A stretch of 57,815 bases of DNA from Neptunomonas qingdaonensis (GTDB lineage Bacteria; Pseudomonadota; Gammaproteobacteria; Pseudomonadales; Balneatricaceae), in assembly GCF_900113275.1 (NCBI RefSeq), contig NZ_FOOU01000019.1:1-57815 (forward strand), read 5' to 3'. Positions 17,355 to 27,437 of the stretch are shown in pieces (position 1 is the first letter of the stretch; every line of letters begins with the position of its first letter). Under the pieces are notes generated by a model that had not been told where the DNA came from, did not search any database, and saw only the letters and a program-made list of their open reading frames with translations. The position numbers were made by a program, and so were the translations under genes.

Positions 17355-17423
17355 GTTCTTCTCCCGAACTGTCATTATTTATTTAGCGAATGTCATTATG
17401 CTTTGGTTAAGATAGAGTTCCAC

Positions 17424-17447
17424 AAAAAACCCCGACATTGCGGGGTT
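17424..17447 (-). terminator. Rho-independent terminator after manC
   Basis: On the minus strand AACCCCG pairs with CGGGGTT across a 6-base loop and is followed by a T-run. It lies between manC and galE and should end most manC transcripts. Confidence 0.88.
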
Positions 17448-17484
17448 CGTTATGCTTTTTTATATATTCTTCAGCAACCGCCTC

Positions 17485-18918
17485 TTAAGCTTTTACCCGC
17501 CCATAACGATCTTCAAAACGGACGATATCATCTTCACCCAGATAAGCACCGGACTGTACTTCTATCAGTTCCAAATTAACTTTTCCAGGATTTTCTAACG
17601 CATGCACCGCCGTAATCGGGATATAAACCGACTGGTTCTCGGTAATAAAGCTTTCGGTTTCGTTAATCGTTACCTTCGCCGTACCCGAGACCACAATCCA
17701 ATGCTCTGCACGGTGATGATGCATCTGTACGGATAGCTTAGCGCCGGGCTTAACGGTGATGCGTTTAACCTGATATCGCTCGCCATTATCAATCGAATCG
17801 TACTTACCCCACGGACGATAGACCTCTCGATGCTGAAAATGCTCGGTGCGCTCAGAGGCTTTAATCTCGGCAACAATCGCTTTTACATCCTGAATTTTAT
17901 CTTTATGCGCAACCATTAACGCATCTTTGGTATCGACAATAATCAAATTATCCACACCCAGGGTGGTAATTAAGCGATCATCCGACATCACCAGCGAATT
18001 ACGTGTATCGTGGGCAATCACATCACCGGTCAGTACATTACCTTGTTCATCTTTCTGTTTAATATCCCAGAGTGCTGACCAACTACCCACATCGCTCCAA
18101 CCAGCATCTAGTGGAACTACTACAACTGAAGCGTCACCTATACCAGCGCCACCGGCACTACTTAACGGCTCCATCACGGCATAATCGACTGATTCATCCG
18201 GGCAGGCTTTAAACGCCTCTGTATCTACACGGATAAAATCAAAATCAGCTGCCGTGGTTTGCATAGCCGCTTCACAAGCGCTCAGAATATCAGGGCGAAA
18301 CTTACCCAATTCCTCTAAATAGCGATCTGCGCGGAACATAAACATACCACTGTTCCAGTAATACTCACCGGAGGCAACATAATCCTGTGCAGTTGCAGCA
18401 TTGGGTTTTTCAACAAAAGCCGCGACTGGATAGCTTCCATCAGTAACATTGTCGCCACGCTTAATATAGCCATAACCGGTTTCGGCGCAGGTAGGCACGA
18501 TACCAAAGGTGACAAAGCGGCCAGATTCAGCCAAAGGAGCAGCCACTGCTACAGCATCGCGAAAGGCTTGTTCGTTTTCGATTACATGATCAGCCGCCAA
18601 GACTAACAACGCCTCAGTGCCACGCCCTTTAGCCACCGCATCCAAGGCAGCCAATGCAATCGCAGGGGCTGTATTACGGCCAACAGGTTCAAGGAAAATA
18701 GAACAAGGCTGATTCATTTGGCGCATCTGCTCAGCCGCCAAAAAGCGGTGCTCTTCATTACAAATCACATTAACCGTTTTGACATCACCTAAGCGAGCCA
18801 CGGTTTCCTGCAACATGGTTTTACCAGAGATTAATGGCAAAAACTGCTTTGGGTATTGCGTACGAGACATCGGCCATAAGCGTGTACCAGAGCCGCCAGA
18901 TAGAACCACGGGAATCAT
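17485..18918 (-). CDS. manC: Bifunctional mannose-1-phosphate guanylyltransferase / mannose-6-phosphate isomerase
   Basis: The 477-residue protein joins a nucleotidyltransferase domain ([20 protein letters not shown] at about 8-27; VEKPN near 168) with a C-terminal cupin-type isomerase domain ([19 protein letters not shown]). It makes GDP-mannose from fructose-6-phosphate-derived mannose phosphate; the required phosphomannomutase is not in this window. GDP-mannose feeds gmd and fcl directly upstream in the same transcription unit. Length is normal for the type II family (AlgA/ManC). Confidence 0.96.
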   Translation of the reverse strand: MIPVVLSGGSGTRLWPMSRTQYPKQFLPLISGKTMLQETVARLGDVKTVNVICNEEHRFLAAEQMRQMNQPCSIFLEPVGRNTAPAIALAALDAVAKGRGTEALLVLAADHVIENEQAFRDAVAVAAPLAESGRFVTFGIVPTCAETGYGYIKRGDNVTDGSYPVAAFVEKPNAATAQDYVASGEYYWNSGMFMFRADRYLEELGKFRPDILSACEAAMQTTAADFDFIRVDTEAFKACPDESVDYAVMEPLSSAGGAGIGDASVVVVPLDAGWSDVGSWSALWDIKQKDEQGNVLTGDVIAHDTRNSLVMSDDRLITTLGVDNLIIVDTKDALMVAHKDKIQDVKAIVAEIKASERTEHFQHREVYRPWGKYDSIDNGERYQVKRITVKPGAKLSVQMHHHRAEHWIVVSGTAKVTINETESFITENQSVYIPITAVHALENPGKVNLELIEVQSGAYLGEDDIVRFEDRYGRVKA

Positions 18919-18934
18919 AAAAACATCCTATTAT

Positions 18935-19429
18935 TTACTTCGTTTTTACATACCATTTCGTATGCATATGCACCACATCTGCGGCTAATAGATCGGATAC
19001 TAACCACCAGGCATAATCACTATGCTGTAACTTTGGCAGATGTTCGGGCAGCGCCGCTAAAGGCGTATCCAGCACTAATTCAAAAGCATTCACCACATAA
19101 TGCGTTGTGATCTTGTCACCAAAAATACTATCCGGATAAAAATGCTCATACAAACCCATGTGACGCGCCTGCTGCATCTCAATTGCTATGCCTAACTCGG
19201 CCTGAGTTAAGCGCAAAAAAGCTGCGGCAAGCGTTTCATCTTTCAGAACCCGTCCACCCGGCACAAACCAAAAGCCTTGCGCAGGGCGGTTATTGCGCAT
19301 CCCCAACAAGATTTCACCTTGCTGATTTTTGACAATCAGATCAAGTGAAATCAGCGGCGTTAAATCGACTACTGTGCGAAACTGCTCATCCGAAAGAAAA
19401 GTGTTTGCAGGCTCAGGCACGAAAGTCAT
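18935..19429 (-). CDS. gmm: GDP-mannose mannosyl hydrolase (Nudix)
   Basis: The 164-residue Nudix protein resembles Gmm (WcaH): [20 protein letters not shown] at about 24-43, [19 protein letters not shown], and a Nudix helix ([13 protein letters not shown]) lacking the usual REXXEE glutamates, which is characteristic of Gmm. It hydrolyses GDP-mannose to mannose and GDP and may tune the GDP-mannose/GDP-fucose balance. It overlaps fcl by 17 bases and sits 16 bases before manC, as in colanic-acid clusters. The N-terminal VPEP is chance and not a sorting signal. Confidence 0.9.
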   Translation of the reverse strand: MTFVPEPANTFLSDEQFRTVVDLTPLISLDLIVKNQQGEILLGMRNNRPAQGFWFVPGGRVLKDETLAAAFLRLTQAELGIAIEMQQARHMGLYEHFYPDSIFGDKITTHYVVNAFELVLDTPLAALPEHLPKLQHSDYAWWLVSDLLAADVVHMHTKWYVKTK

Positions 19430-20375
19430 CCTGGTGCTGTAAAAACCACTGATAGGTGGCCTCTAAACCCTCTTTTAAATCAATGTTATAAGTCCAGCCC
19501 AAACTCTTAAGCTTGCTTACATCCATCAATTTACGCGGTGCACCATCAGGCTTAGTTGCATCAAATGCGACATTACCCTGATACCCCACTACAGCAGCCA
19601 TAGTCAACGCCATTTCACGGATCGTACAGTCCACACCGGTACCCACATTAAGATGCGATAACATCGGTTCGGTATTGTTTTGATAAATGGATTGATCAAC
19701 ATTCATTACGTAGATAGACGCCGCCGCCATATCATCCACATACAGGAACTCCCGCATGGGCGTGCCTGTACCCCACACGACCACTTCCGGGGTATTTGCC
19801 AACTTGGCTTCATGGAAGCGGCGCATCAACGCAGGGATAACGTGTGAATTTTCAGGATGGAAGTTATCATTTTCGCCATATAGGTTAGTCGGCATCACAC
19901 TGCGATAATCGACGCCGTATTGACGGTTATAAGATTCACACATCTTAATACCGGCAATTTTAGCAATCGCGTAGGGCTCATTGGTTGGCTCAAGCGTACC
20001 GGTGAGCAATGCACTTTCTTGCATCGGTTGTTCAGCCAATTTAGGATAAATACACGACGACCCTAAAAAGAGCAACTGGGTAATACCCGCATGATAAGCC
20101 GAATGAATAATATTGTTCTGGATCGTCAGGTTCTGATAAATAAACTCAGCAGGGTAGGTATTATTAGCCACTATACCTCCCACTTTAGCCGCCGCTAAGT
20201 AGACCTGATCAATATTTTGCTCTGCAAAGAAGGCAGCCACCTGCGCCTGATTGAGTAAATCCAACTCAGCACGATCTCTTACGATCACTTCACAATTATG
20301 CAACGCCTGCAATTGACGAACAATCGCAGACCCTACCATCCCTTTATGACCGGCAACAAATATACGGGTAGTCAT
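19413..20375 (-). CDS. fcl: GDP-L-fucose synthase
   Basis: The 320-residue short-chain dehydrogenase carries the NADP motif GHKGMVGSA (9-17), LGSSCIYP and the catalytic YAIAK. It performs the 3,5-epimerisation and 4-reduction that turn GDP-4-keto-6-deoxymannose, made by Gmd, into GDP-L-fucose. The gene follows gmd with a 60-base gap and overlaps gmm. Also known as wcaG. Confidence 0.96.
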   Translation of the reverse strand: MTTRIFVAGHKGMVGSAIVRQLQALHNCEVIVRDRAELDLLNQAQVAAFFAEQNIDQVYLAAAKVGGIVANNTYPAEFIYQNLTIQNNIIHSAYHAGITQLLFLGSSCIYPKLAEQPMQESALLTGTLEPTNEPYAIAKIAGIKMCESYNRQYGVDYRSVMPTNLYGENDNFHPENSHVIPALMRRFHEAKLANTPEVVVWGTGTPMREFLYVDDMAAASIYVMNVDQSIYQNNTEPMLSHLNVGTGVDCTIREMALTMAAVVGYQGNVAFDATKPDGAPRKLMDVSKLKSLGWTYNIDLKEGLEATYQWFLQHQDDFRA

Positions 20376-20435
20376 GAGTACTTTCCTGTTTCCTTAGTCC
20401 TGTCTACTGTGATGTGTCCTGTTTCCTTTAAATAC

Positions 20436-21557
20436 TTAACCTTCAAGCGCCACGTTGACATCAAAACCGTGCTTCTTGAGCAATGCATGCTGCTTCGCAT
20501 TGGTTAAGTCATTCTGTACCATCTCTGCGCACATCTCTTCAACGGTAATTTCCGGAGTCCAACCTAGTTTTTCTTTCGCTTTAGTTGGATCGCCCAGCAA
20601 GGTTTCTACTTCGGCAGGTCGGAAATATTTAGGATCTACCCGTACAATCACATCTCCCGCTTTAACAAACGGTGCATCATCGCCGCTAACAGATTTAACA
20701 ACCGCGACTTCTTCTAGCCCTTTACCTTCAAATACCAGTTCGATACCGGCTTCCTGAGCCGACATACGCACAAACTCACGTACTGAGATTTGCTTACCGG
20801 TGGCAATGACAAAATCTTCTGGCTTATCTTGCTGCAACATCATCCATTGCATACGCACGTAATCTTTTGCATGGCCCCAGTCACGCAGTGCATCCATATT
20901 GCCGAGGTACAAACACTTCTCTAGTCCTTGTGCAATATTGCTGATAGCACGGGTAATTTTGCGGGTGACGAAGGTTTCACCACGACGTGGTGATTCATGA
21001 TTAAACAGAATACCGTTACACGCATACATATCGTAAGATTCACGATAGTTAACCGTGATCCAATATGCGTACATTTTAGCGGCCGCATAAGGCGAGCGTG
21101 GGTAAAACGGCGTGGTTTCACGCTGAGGAGTCTCTTGTACCTCACCGAACAATTCAGATGTTGACGCCTGATAAAAACGAGTTTTCTTTTCCAGCCCCAA
21201 AAAACGAATCGCTTCTAACAAACGCAACGTACCAATGGCATCGACATCAGCGGTGTATTCAGGAGACTCAAATGACACGGCTACATGCGACTGAGCGCCC
21301 AGGTTATAAATCTCATCTGGCTGCACCTGCTGAATAATGCGTGTTAGGTTGGACGTATCCGACAGATCACCATAGTGCAGGTGAAAATTAACATTCTCAT
21401 TATGCGGGTCTTGGTAAATATGATCGACACGCTGAGTATTAAATGAAGACGCCCGGCGCTTAATGCCATGGACCTCATAGCCTTTCTCTAATAAAAACTC
21501 CGCGAGATAAGAACCGTCTTGTCCTGTAACACCGGTAATTAATGCAACTTTACTCAT
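20436..21557 (-). CDS. gmd: GDP-mannose 4,6-dehydratase
   Basis: The 373-residue enzyme has [20 protein letters not shown] at the N-terminus, the [11 protein letters not shown] strand and the catalytic YAAAK, as in Gmd. It catalyses the first committed step from GDP-mannose to GDP-L-fucose. It lies 18 bases downstream of the WcaI-like transferase gene and is transcribed with it. Length and motifs are normal. Confidence 0.97.
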   Translation of the reverse strand: MSKVALITGVTGQDGSYLAEFLLEKGYEVHGIKRRASSFNTQRVDHIYQDPHNENVNFHLHYGDLSDTSNLTRIIQQVQPDEIYNLGAQSHVAVSFESPEYTADVDAIGTLRLLEAIRFLGLEKKTRFYQASTSELFGEVQETPQRETTPFYPRSPYAAAKMYAYWITVNYRESYDMYACNGILFNHESPRRGETFVTRKITRAISNIAQGLEKCLYLGNMDALRDWGHAKDYVRMQWMMLQQDKPEDFVIATGKQISVREFVRMSAQEAGIELVFEGKGLEEVAVVKSVSGDDAPFVKAGDVIVRVDPKYFRPAEVETLLGDPTKAKEKLGWTPEITVEEMCAEMVQNDLTNAKQHALLKKHGFDVNVALEG

Positions 21558-21575
21558 TATAAAATCCTTATAGTC

Positions 21576-22817
21576 CTATTTTGCCTCGCGGCCACATAAT
21601 TGTTGTAAGTCTTGTTCAAAACGCGACAGTACTGTTTCTTTGGATAGATATTCAAGCGCATAATCGCGTGCTATTTGATTAGTCGAGCGGAGATCATTAT
21701 TTAGAAGCTGCTGGAGTGCAACCGTAAACAACTGCTCATCTTCGGGTTCGACACAAGTATAAATACCGGGGAAGCGTTCAGCAATGACGCCTAGCTCGGT
21801 ATGTGACTCTGCTGTCACCAACGCATGCCCACCTGACGATAAAATATTGGTCAGTTTAGAAGGCAACACCGCATCAGCCGCCCCCTTCTTTTGCACCACC
21901 AAATGAATATCAGCTAAGGCCAGCATTTCGGGCACACGCGCCCACGGCTGTAACGGCTTAAAATGCACATTGGTTAATTTACGTTCTGCTGCATCTGCCT
22001 GCAAATCATCACAATGCGCACCCGAGCCGACTAACATAAAATGTACATCGCTCCGTGATTGCATTGCCTGCGCTGCGGATAATACAATCTCTAAACCTTG
22101 TTTTTTACCAATATTCCCCGCATACAGAACAATCTTGTCATCTTGATTAAAGCCCCACTCTTTTTTCAGTGCGCTTCCATCATTATCGGGCGTGACAAAG
22201 TTGGTGTCTGCCCAATTAGGGAAAAACATTAATCGATCTTCTGCAACACCTTTTAAACGTGCATTCTCTAACATACTGTACGAAATGGAAGAGACGACAT
22301 CAAAGCGCTTTAATATCCAAGATTCAACAGCACACGCAAAGCGTTTAAATTTACGTGCGCCTCCCATGCCCAAACCAAACATGGCATCAACTTCGAAGTC
22401 TTGAATATGCATTATTGATTTAGCGCCAGTGAGCTTACAAAAAATCAAGGCAATTGGTGCACAAAACAAAGTTGGTTGCACTAATAAGAGTACATCGGGC
22501 TTAGTACGCCATAAGCTAAATAATCGCACGCCGGAAGAAATTGCAAATGATGACAAATGAAACAAGCGCTTTACGGTGGTCACTTCTGCAGGCACATACA
22601 AGGGACAACGATAAATATTTACACTGTTTTCGCTCAACGTAGCCGTGTAAGCATTCTTAAAGCCTTTATGCACAGCCCACTCCGGATAGTAGGGCGCCCC
22701 TGTTATAATGTCAGTCTTAATTCCACGGGCAACCAAATCAATTGCCAGTTCACCATTATATTTGCCAATACCCGTTAACTCAGGGGCGTAGTTAAGGCTG
22801 TAAAGTAGGAACTTCAT
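21576..22817 (-). CDS. wcaI: WcaI-family glycosyltransferase (GT4)
   Basis: From ATG at 22817 the protein has 413 residues. The N-terminus MKFLLYSLNYAPELTGIGKY and the TGAPYYPEW and QDFEVDAMFGLG segments are typical of WcaI, the colanic-acid fucosyltransferase candidate. A GT4-type donor-site region is seen as LYAGNIGKKQGLE and later LPSKLTNILSSGG. AAGGA lies six bases before this ATG, favouring it over TTG at 22823. It overlaps wcaF by 26 bases. Beside gmd and fcl it probably transfers fucose; donor identity is inferred. Confidence 0.88.
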   Translation of the reverse strand: MKFLLYSLNYAPELTGIGKYNGELAIDLVARGIKTDIITGAPYYPEWAVHKGFKNAYTATLSENSVNIYRCPLYVPAEVTTVKRLFHLSSFAISSGVRLFSLWRTKPDVLLLVQPTLFCAPIALIFCKLTGAKSIMHIQDFEVDAMFGLGMGGARKFKRFACAVESWILKRFDVVSSISYSMLENARLKGVAEDRLMFFPNWADTNFVTPDNDGSALKKEWGFNQDDKIVLYAGNIGKKQGLEIVLSAAQAMQSRSDVHFMLVGSGAHCDDLQADAAERKLTNVHFKPLQPWARVPEMLALADIHLVVQKKGAADAVLPSKLTNILSSGGHALVTAESHTELGVIAERFPGIYTCVEPEDEQLFTVALQQLLNNDLRSTNQIARDYALEYLSKETVLSRFEQDLQQLCGREAK

Positions 22818-23361
22818 TCCCAATCCTTGGTTTAATGGGTTTTGCTGGATATCCGTAACAGATCATCCCCGCAGGCATATCTTGGTAAACTGAACTACGT
22901 GCACCAACAACACAACCTTTACCAATAGTAACAGCAGGCGCTATAAATACATCGGTGGCAATCCATACCTCATCTTTAATTATAATTGGCTTAGCAAAAA
23001 TATCGAATGTATCTGATTGATAATCATGACTACCTGTTGATAAATAACTACGTTGTGACACAACTGAATTTGAACCAATTATTATTTCACCCAAAGTATA
23101 TAACTCAACATCGTCACCAATCCACGAATTATCACCAATCGTAAGTTTCCATGGGTACGTAATTTTAACCGAGGGACGAATTATCACATTATCCCCTATA
23201 CTTGCACCAAAACATTTTAAAATAAAAACACGCCAACGGTACATAAACTGAGGAGAACAAGCAAAAAGAAGCGAACTAACAAACCACCAAAGTTGAACAG
23301 TAAAAATATTTCTACCTCTAAATCCGTGCGGAACTGTAAATTTTTCAAGGTTTTGAAACAT
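22792..23361 (-). CDS. wcaF: WcaF-like polysaccharide O-acetyltransferase
   Basis: The 189-residue protein begins near FTVPHGFRGRN and continues into a left-handed beta-helix of hexapeptide repeats (IGDNVIIRPSVKI, IGDNSWIGDDVEL, IGKGCVVGARSSVYQD), ending GYPAKPIKPR. WcaF is predicted to acetylate colanic-acid fucose. The catalytic His of the family is present in STGSHDYQSD. Starts are possible at GTG 23373, ATG 23370 and ATG 23361; the last has GAGTG upstream at workable spacing. It overlaps the upstream glycosyltransferase by 17 bases. Confidence 0.87.
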   Translation of the reverse strand: MFQNLEKFTVPHGFRGRNIFTVQLWWFVSSLLFACSPQFMYRWRVFILKCFGASIGDNVIIRPSVKITYPWKLTIGDNSWIGDDVELYTLGEIIIGSNSVVSQRSYLSTGSHDYQSDTFDIFAKPIIIKDEVWIATDVFIAPAVTIGKGCVVGARSSVYQDMPAGMICYGYPAKPIKPRIGNEVPTLQP

Positions 23362-24454
23362 AACTAACATCACTCAACATTAATTTCAAAGAAGAAAGAA
23401 AATTGTCTTTAGTAAACAATTCCAAGACTTGCCCACTATCAAATTCCTTTATATCACTTGCATATACATGCCTTAGATGATCTAACAATTCATTGTCATC
23501 ATGATAAATAAGTACTCCTGCACACATAGGTAAATCATAGGTAATACCAACATTATTTGAAACTATAACTGGTGTGTTCATCATTAAAGATTCGAGTGCA
23601 ACTAAGCTAAAACTTTCATATTTACTAGGCACAACAACACAATCAGAATTTTTTATAATATTATATTTATCAATGCTGTATATAGCACCAAAAAAATTTA
23701 TTTTGATATTTTTAAAATCTCGTAGGTAACCCGCTATAGTTTTCTTACTAAAAGGGCCTATAATATTTAAACAAATATCAAAATCGCAACTTTCGTCGAT
23801 AACACTCAACTCATGAAGGAAACCAGACAAACCTTTAATTGGGTCATCTCGTCCAATGAATAAGATATTAAAAAAATCACTATCTAAGCCAGCTAACCCA
23901 GAAAAATTTTCTGATAAAGTATCGACTTTATTAAGATAAGGACGAATAATAAGTTCTTTACCTGAAAAGGCACCTGCCAAAAGATCAGAACAAAAATTTT
24001 TCTCCCCCTCCCCCATATAAATAATACATGAAGCTTTTTTAATAAGTAAACGCTCTACAAAAAACCAATACACATATTTTTTTAACTTCTTTAGTTTAAA
24101 TTGGTCAAAATACGCCCCCCCCATACCGTGAGGAACGACAATAACATTCGCTTTTTTAAAATATGAAAGTAATAATGCTAGAAATCCATGAAACTGCCAG
24201 AGACCATGTACCACGATTATAGATTTGTGATTAATTTTTTTAAAGCAACAAATTAAAGCCTTTATTGAAAACCCATACACACTGCTAACATTTTCAGCCA
24301 AAGAATAAACATTTTCATTTTCTTCATGATCGGAAATTGACACAATATGAGAATCTAAACCTAAAGATTTGAAAGCTTCATTATAAATAGAACACGCTGT
24401 AACTGTACCACCATTACATGGATCCATAGAACGAATAAAATTATAAACTATCAT
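23345..24454 (-). CDS. Glycosyltransferase family 4
   Basis: The 369-residue protein has an N-terminal Rossmann-like half with VPHGMGGAY at about 107-115 and a GT4 donor-binding half containing LFIGRDDPIKGLSGFLHEL and PSKYESFSLVALESLMMNTP, the E-x7-E region. Donor and acceptor cannot be predicted. Base composition is clearly AT-richer than galE to wcaI, marking the start of the strain-variable core. It overlaps the wzy-like gene by 4 bases. Confidence 0.88.
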   Translation of the reverse strand: MIVYNFIRSMDPCNGGTVTACSIYNEAFKSLGLDSHIVSISDHEENENVYSLAENVSSVYGFSIKALICCFKKINHKSIIVVHGLWQFHGFLALLLSYFKKANVIVVPHGMGGAYFDQFKLKKLKKYVYWFFVERLLIKKASCIIYMGEGEKNFCSDLLAGAFSGKELIIRPYLNKVDTLSENFSGLAGLDSDFFNILFIGRDDPIKGLSGFLHELSVIDESCDFDICLNIIGPFSKKTIAGYLRDFKNIKINFFGAIYSIDKYNIIKNSDCVVVPSKYESFSLVALESLMMNTPVIVSNNVGITYDLPMCAGVLIYHDDNELLDHLRHVYASDIKEFDSGQVLELFTKDNFLSSLKLMLSDVSYVSKP

Positions 24455-25626
24455 TTCACACCCCTTTTAAGAGGGCTGTACAACATAGGCTTCATCGAGG
24501 ATATTAAAATAAAAATACTCAAAACAACCACCTTATCATATGAAAAAACCGAACCATTAAAGTTAAAAACTAAGATCATATACACCACACCAAGATAACC
24601 AGCATGCTTATAAAAAGCAAACAACAAATAGAAAACTATAAAAATTGATAAAAAACCATACCTAATAACTAAATTGTAAAATGCATTATCAAGGCCGGAA
24701 ACTCCTACTGCATAAAAGTAATTATCAGATATAGTATTAGCCACTCCAAAATAATTACCTTCATAGAACACAAGCTCATTTATCATCTCAACGGGCAAAC
24801 TAAACCGAATAAAAAAAGAGTAATCATCAGAAGCATTAACAATCCGGTCAAAAAAATAATCACCAAACAGAAAAAACAAAAAAAAGCACGCCACCCAGAC
24901 AAACCAATACCTGTAAAAACGCCCTCCAAACATAAAGAAAAATAAAATTATAAGTGAAAATAATGCAGCACTAGACTTTATCAAATAAAATAAAATAAAA
25001 ATAAAAATAAAAAACAAAAAGTCACGTTTTAAAAAAACAAAACTATAATTCTTATACAAATAAAAATAAGAAACAACCAATGTTATTAAGACGAATCCCA
25101 TATACGAAGGTTCGCCATAAAAACCAGCAGGTCTTACTGTAGTATTATAAAAAAGAGCTTTTTCTATACTTGCATATGTATTTATATTGAAAACAAAATA
25201 ATCGACTGGAAAACCAATATAAACACCATATGGAATCAATAAAAACTGAAATAAAACAACAAAAAAACTTAAAGCGACAAATAAAACAAAAAAATATTTT
25301 AGTTTAGAAGCTTGAAAATCATCAAGATAGAAAGATGGTGCTTGAAGTAAAAGCAGAATGACAAGAAAACATAACGCCTCTCTAGAGGTTACAAGAAGAT
25401 CATCAATTGACAATATATCAAAATCAACAAAGTACTTTAAAAACAACAGAAAAAAAACCAAAAAAAAGTTAAATACAACATTCAAAAATGGTACATAAAA
25501 AAACACATATATTAAAATAATTATAAATATAAGTATTTGAAACGACAAGTAAAAAGTCAATCCAAGCTGGATAAATGGTAAAAAAAACAGAAGCACATAC
25601 GAAAGGCTTAATCGATCAAATAACAC
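24451..25626 (-). CDS. wzy: Wzy-type O-antigen/EPS polymerase candidate
   Basis: The 391-residue protein is almost wholly hydrophobic, with about ten membrane helices and very high Phe and Tyr content. It has a periplasmic loop region (INELVFYEGNYFGVANTISDNYF, about 285-310) followed by GLDNAFYNLVIRYG, an arrangement seen in Wzy polymerases. Wzy proteins show little sequence conservation, so the call relies on topology and its position between glycosyltransferases with a flippase nearby. AT content is extreme. It overlaps both neighbours by 4-11 bases. A second Wzy_C-family protein is encoded at 36032, so the division of labour is uncertain. Confidence 0.72.
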   Translation of the reverse strand: MLFDRLSLSYVLLFFLPFIQLGLTFYLSFQILIFIIILIYVFFYVPFLNVVFNFFLVFFLLFLKYFVDFDILSIDDLLVTSREALCFLVILLLLQAPSFYLDDFQASKLKYFFVLFVALSFFVVLFQFLLIPYGVYIGFPVDYFVFNINTYASIEKALFYNTTVRPAGFYGEPSYMGFVLITLVVSYFYLYKNYSFVFLKRDFLFFIFIFILFYLIKSSAALFSLIILFFFMFGGRFYRYWFVWVACFFLFFLFGDYFFDRIVNASDDYSFFIRFSLPVEMINELVFYEGNYFGVANTISDNYFYAVGVSGLDNAFYNLVIRYGFLSIFIVFYLLFAFYKHAGYLGVVYMILVFNFNGSVFSYDKVVVLSIFILISSMKPMLYSPLKRGVK

Positions 25627-26389
25627 GAGGGAAAACCAACCAAAAGTAACCTTTTAGAAGTAAAACAATATAACGACGAGTGTAAACACGTGCACCATAC
25701 TTCTTACGCACAAAGCCAAACTCACGGTACGTAGTTAATCGTGAACGCTTATCATTAGAAACACCACCATCCTGCATGTCAGCAACAATAAAATCTTCTA
25801 TAAACTGAGGAACAATTCCATTAATATAACATCTAAATAAAAAATCATAATCACCTGCAATTTTTAAACTTTGATCAAAAAAACCATATTTATTAAAAAG
25901 CTCAATATGATGAAATACGGACTGATGGGGCACACAATTTTCAGCAGTAGCGAATATTTGATTCACTTCACCCCAAGGTTTACCTACCAAATCAAGATCC
26001 AACCATTCTTTATCTTTCATCTGCACTGTGGCATAAAACAACTTGCCAGTTTTATTTTTTTGCTCATTATAAAATCTTTGAATAACATTTTCATCTTTTA
26101 GACAATCATCTGCGCCTAAAAAATAAATCCATTCTCCATTGCTAGCTTTTACTCCCTTATTCCATGCTTCATGTATGCCACTATCAGGTTCTGAAACAAA
26201 ATAATCGACTATACCTTTAGATTTATTATTTACAATACTAGCGGTTTCATCAGTGGAACCACCATCAATAATTATCAACTCTATATATTCAAACTTTTGA
26301 GAAGCAACACTATCAATCGCGCGCTTTAGAGTTGAAGCTGCATTATATGTGGCAATTACAATTGAAACAAATGGCTTACTTAGAGACAT
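25616..26389 (-). CDS. Glycosyltransferase family 2
   Basis: The 257-residue GT-A enzyme has VSIVIATYNAASTLKRAIDS at the N-terminus, IIIDGGSTDETASIV, the GLEW-like region VSEPDSGIHEAWNKGV, and FLGADDCL as the metal-binding DxD-like site. These features are typical of GT2 enzymes related to WcaA. The specific sugar is unknown. It overlaps wzy by 11 bases and is AT-rich. Confidence 0.9.
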   Translation of the reverse strand: MSLSKPFVSIVIATYNAASTLKRAIDSVASQKFEYIELIIIDGGSTDETASIVNNKSKGIVDYFVSEPDSGIHEAWNKGVKASNGEWIYFLGADDCLKDENVIQRFYNEQKNKTGKLFYATVQMKDKEWLDLDLVGKPWGEVNQIFATAENCVPHQSVFHHIELFNKYGFFDQSLKIAGDYDFLFRCYINGIVPQFIEDFIVADMQDGGVSNDKRSRLTTYREFGFVRKKYGARVYTRRYIVLLLKGYFWLVFPRVI

Positions 26390-26416
26390 AAATACCCTCT
26401 TAAAAAAAATTAAATA

Positions 26417-27319
26417 CTAAGTAATTCGAATTCTAATCAGGTTATACTTAACGTTTTTATATATAATTTCAAAAAACATTTTCATACCAATAGCACTTCT
26501 AAAAAAACAAACTTTCCCCAAACCAGCAAAACTGCCACGCCAATCACCAAACATCATTTTTCTCTTCGCATTTGAATAATAACAACCACTGGTATAGATG
26601 CTTTCAAATTCAGTGCCCAACTCGCCGTTCCATTTTTCTAGTACCTGATTAAGCCCCTTAAGTCTCTTACTATATGTCACAGATGTTCTTATTCCATCGT
26701 GTTGCCTAAAATTCACCAAGCACCCTTTAGTTCTTTTGAATTTTATTTTTTTTGAAAGCCGATACCATAAATCCCAATCTTGAAAACTTTCTAACTCGAT
26801 ATCAAAACAACCTACTTCTTTAATGGCAGATGTTTTAACGACAACCGCACTAGTAGTTTCTGGACAAAACAAGCCCTGGGACATTTTGTTATTTAAGTCA
26901 TCTGGTGCTTCATTCGTTTGAACCAATATTGTAATCTTCCTATCCAAGCCATCCCAAAACTCTACATAATCTGAGTAGACCAAATCTACTTTATGTACTT
27001 CAATAGTTTTTAACTGTTCAAACAGATATTCATCACACCAAAAGTCATCATCATCAAGAAAAGCAACATAATCGCCAACACTTTCACTAATCCCTAAATT
27101 TCTAGATTGGTTAGCCCCTGGCGTTTCAAAATTTTTTAAATATCTGACATTTGAATAATTTGCTACTAAATCACGCACTTGTATATCTGTGTCTATATGA
27201 TCATTTATAACAATCACTTCATCTGGCATCCTTGTCTGCATTAAAACACTTTCAATAGCTTCCTCTAACATATCTAATCTATTGTGTGTTGGTATAATTA
27301 CTGAAACAATAGAACCCAT
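26417..27319 (-). CDS. Glycosyltransferase family 2
   Basis: The 300-residue GT-A protein starts VSVIIPTHNRLDMLEEAIES, with VINDHIDTD, ARNLGI-like SRNLGISESVGDYVAFLDDDD (the DxD motif) and FQDWDLWYRLS, the conserved ED/QDWD motif of the acceptor side. Substrate unknown. It is separated from the flippase gene upstream by a 118-base gap that shows no clear terminator, so the operon probably continues. Confidence 0.9.
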   Translation of the reverse strand: MGSIVSVIIPTHNRLDMLEEAIESVLMQTRMPDEVIVINDHIDTDIQVRDLVANYSNVRYLKNFETPGANQSRNLGISESVGDYVAFLDDDDFWCDEYLFEQLKTIEVHKVDLVYSDYVEFWDGLDRKITILVQTNEAPDDLNNKMSQGLFCPETTSAVVVKTSAIKEVGCFDIELESFQDWDLWYRLSKKIKFKRTKGCLVNFRQHDGIRTSVTYSKRLKGLNQVLEKWNGELGTEFESIYTSGCYYSNAKRKMMFGDWRGSFAGLGKVCFFRSAIGMKMFFEIIYKNVKYNLIRIRIT

Positions 27320-27437
27320 ATTTCGACCACCTTAACTTAAGTATTTATAATAGACATTATTTATGAGATAGCAGCCACTTACTGGGACAAATCATACTAT
27401 CTGGATACAATCTTTAAATTAGACAGCGCCTTTAGAA

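Noticed and set aside
19394-19429. VPEP near the N-terminus of the Nudix protein
   Set aside because: PEP-CTERM signals are C-terminal with a following hydrophobic helix; here the motif is N-terminal in a cytosolic enzyme.
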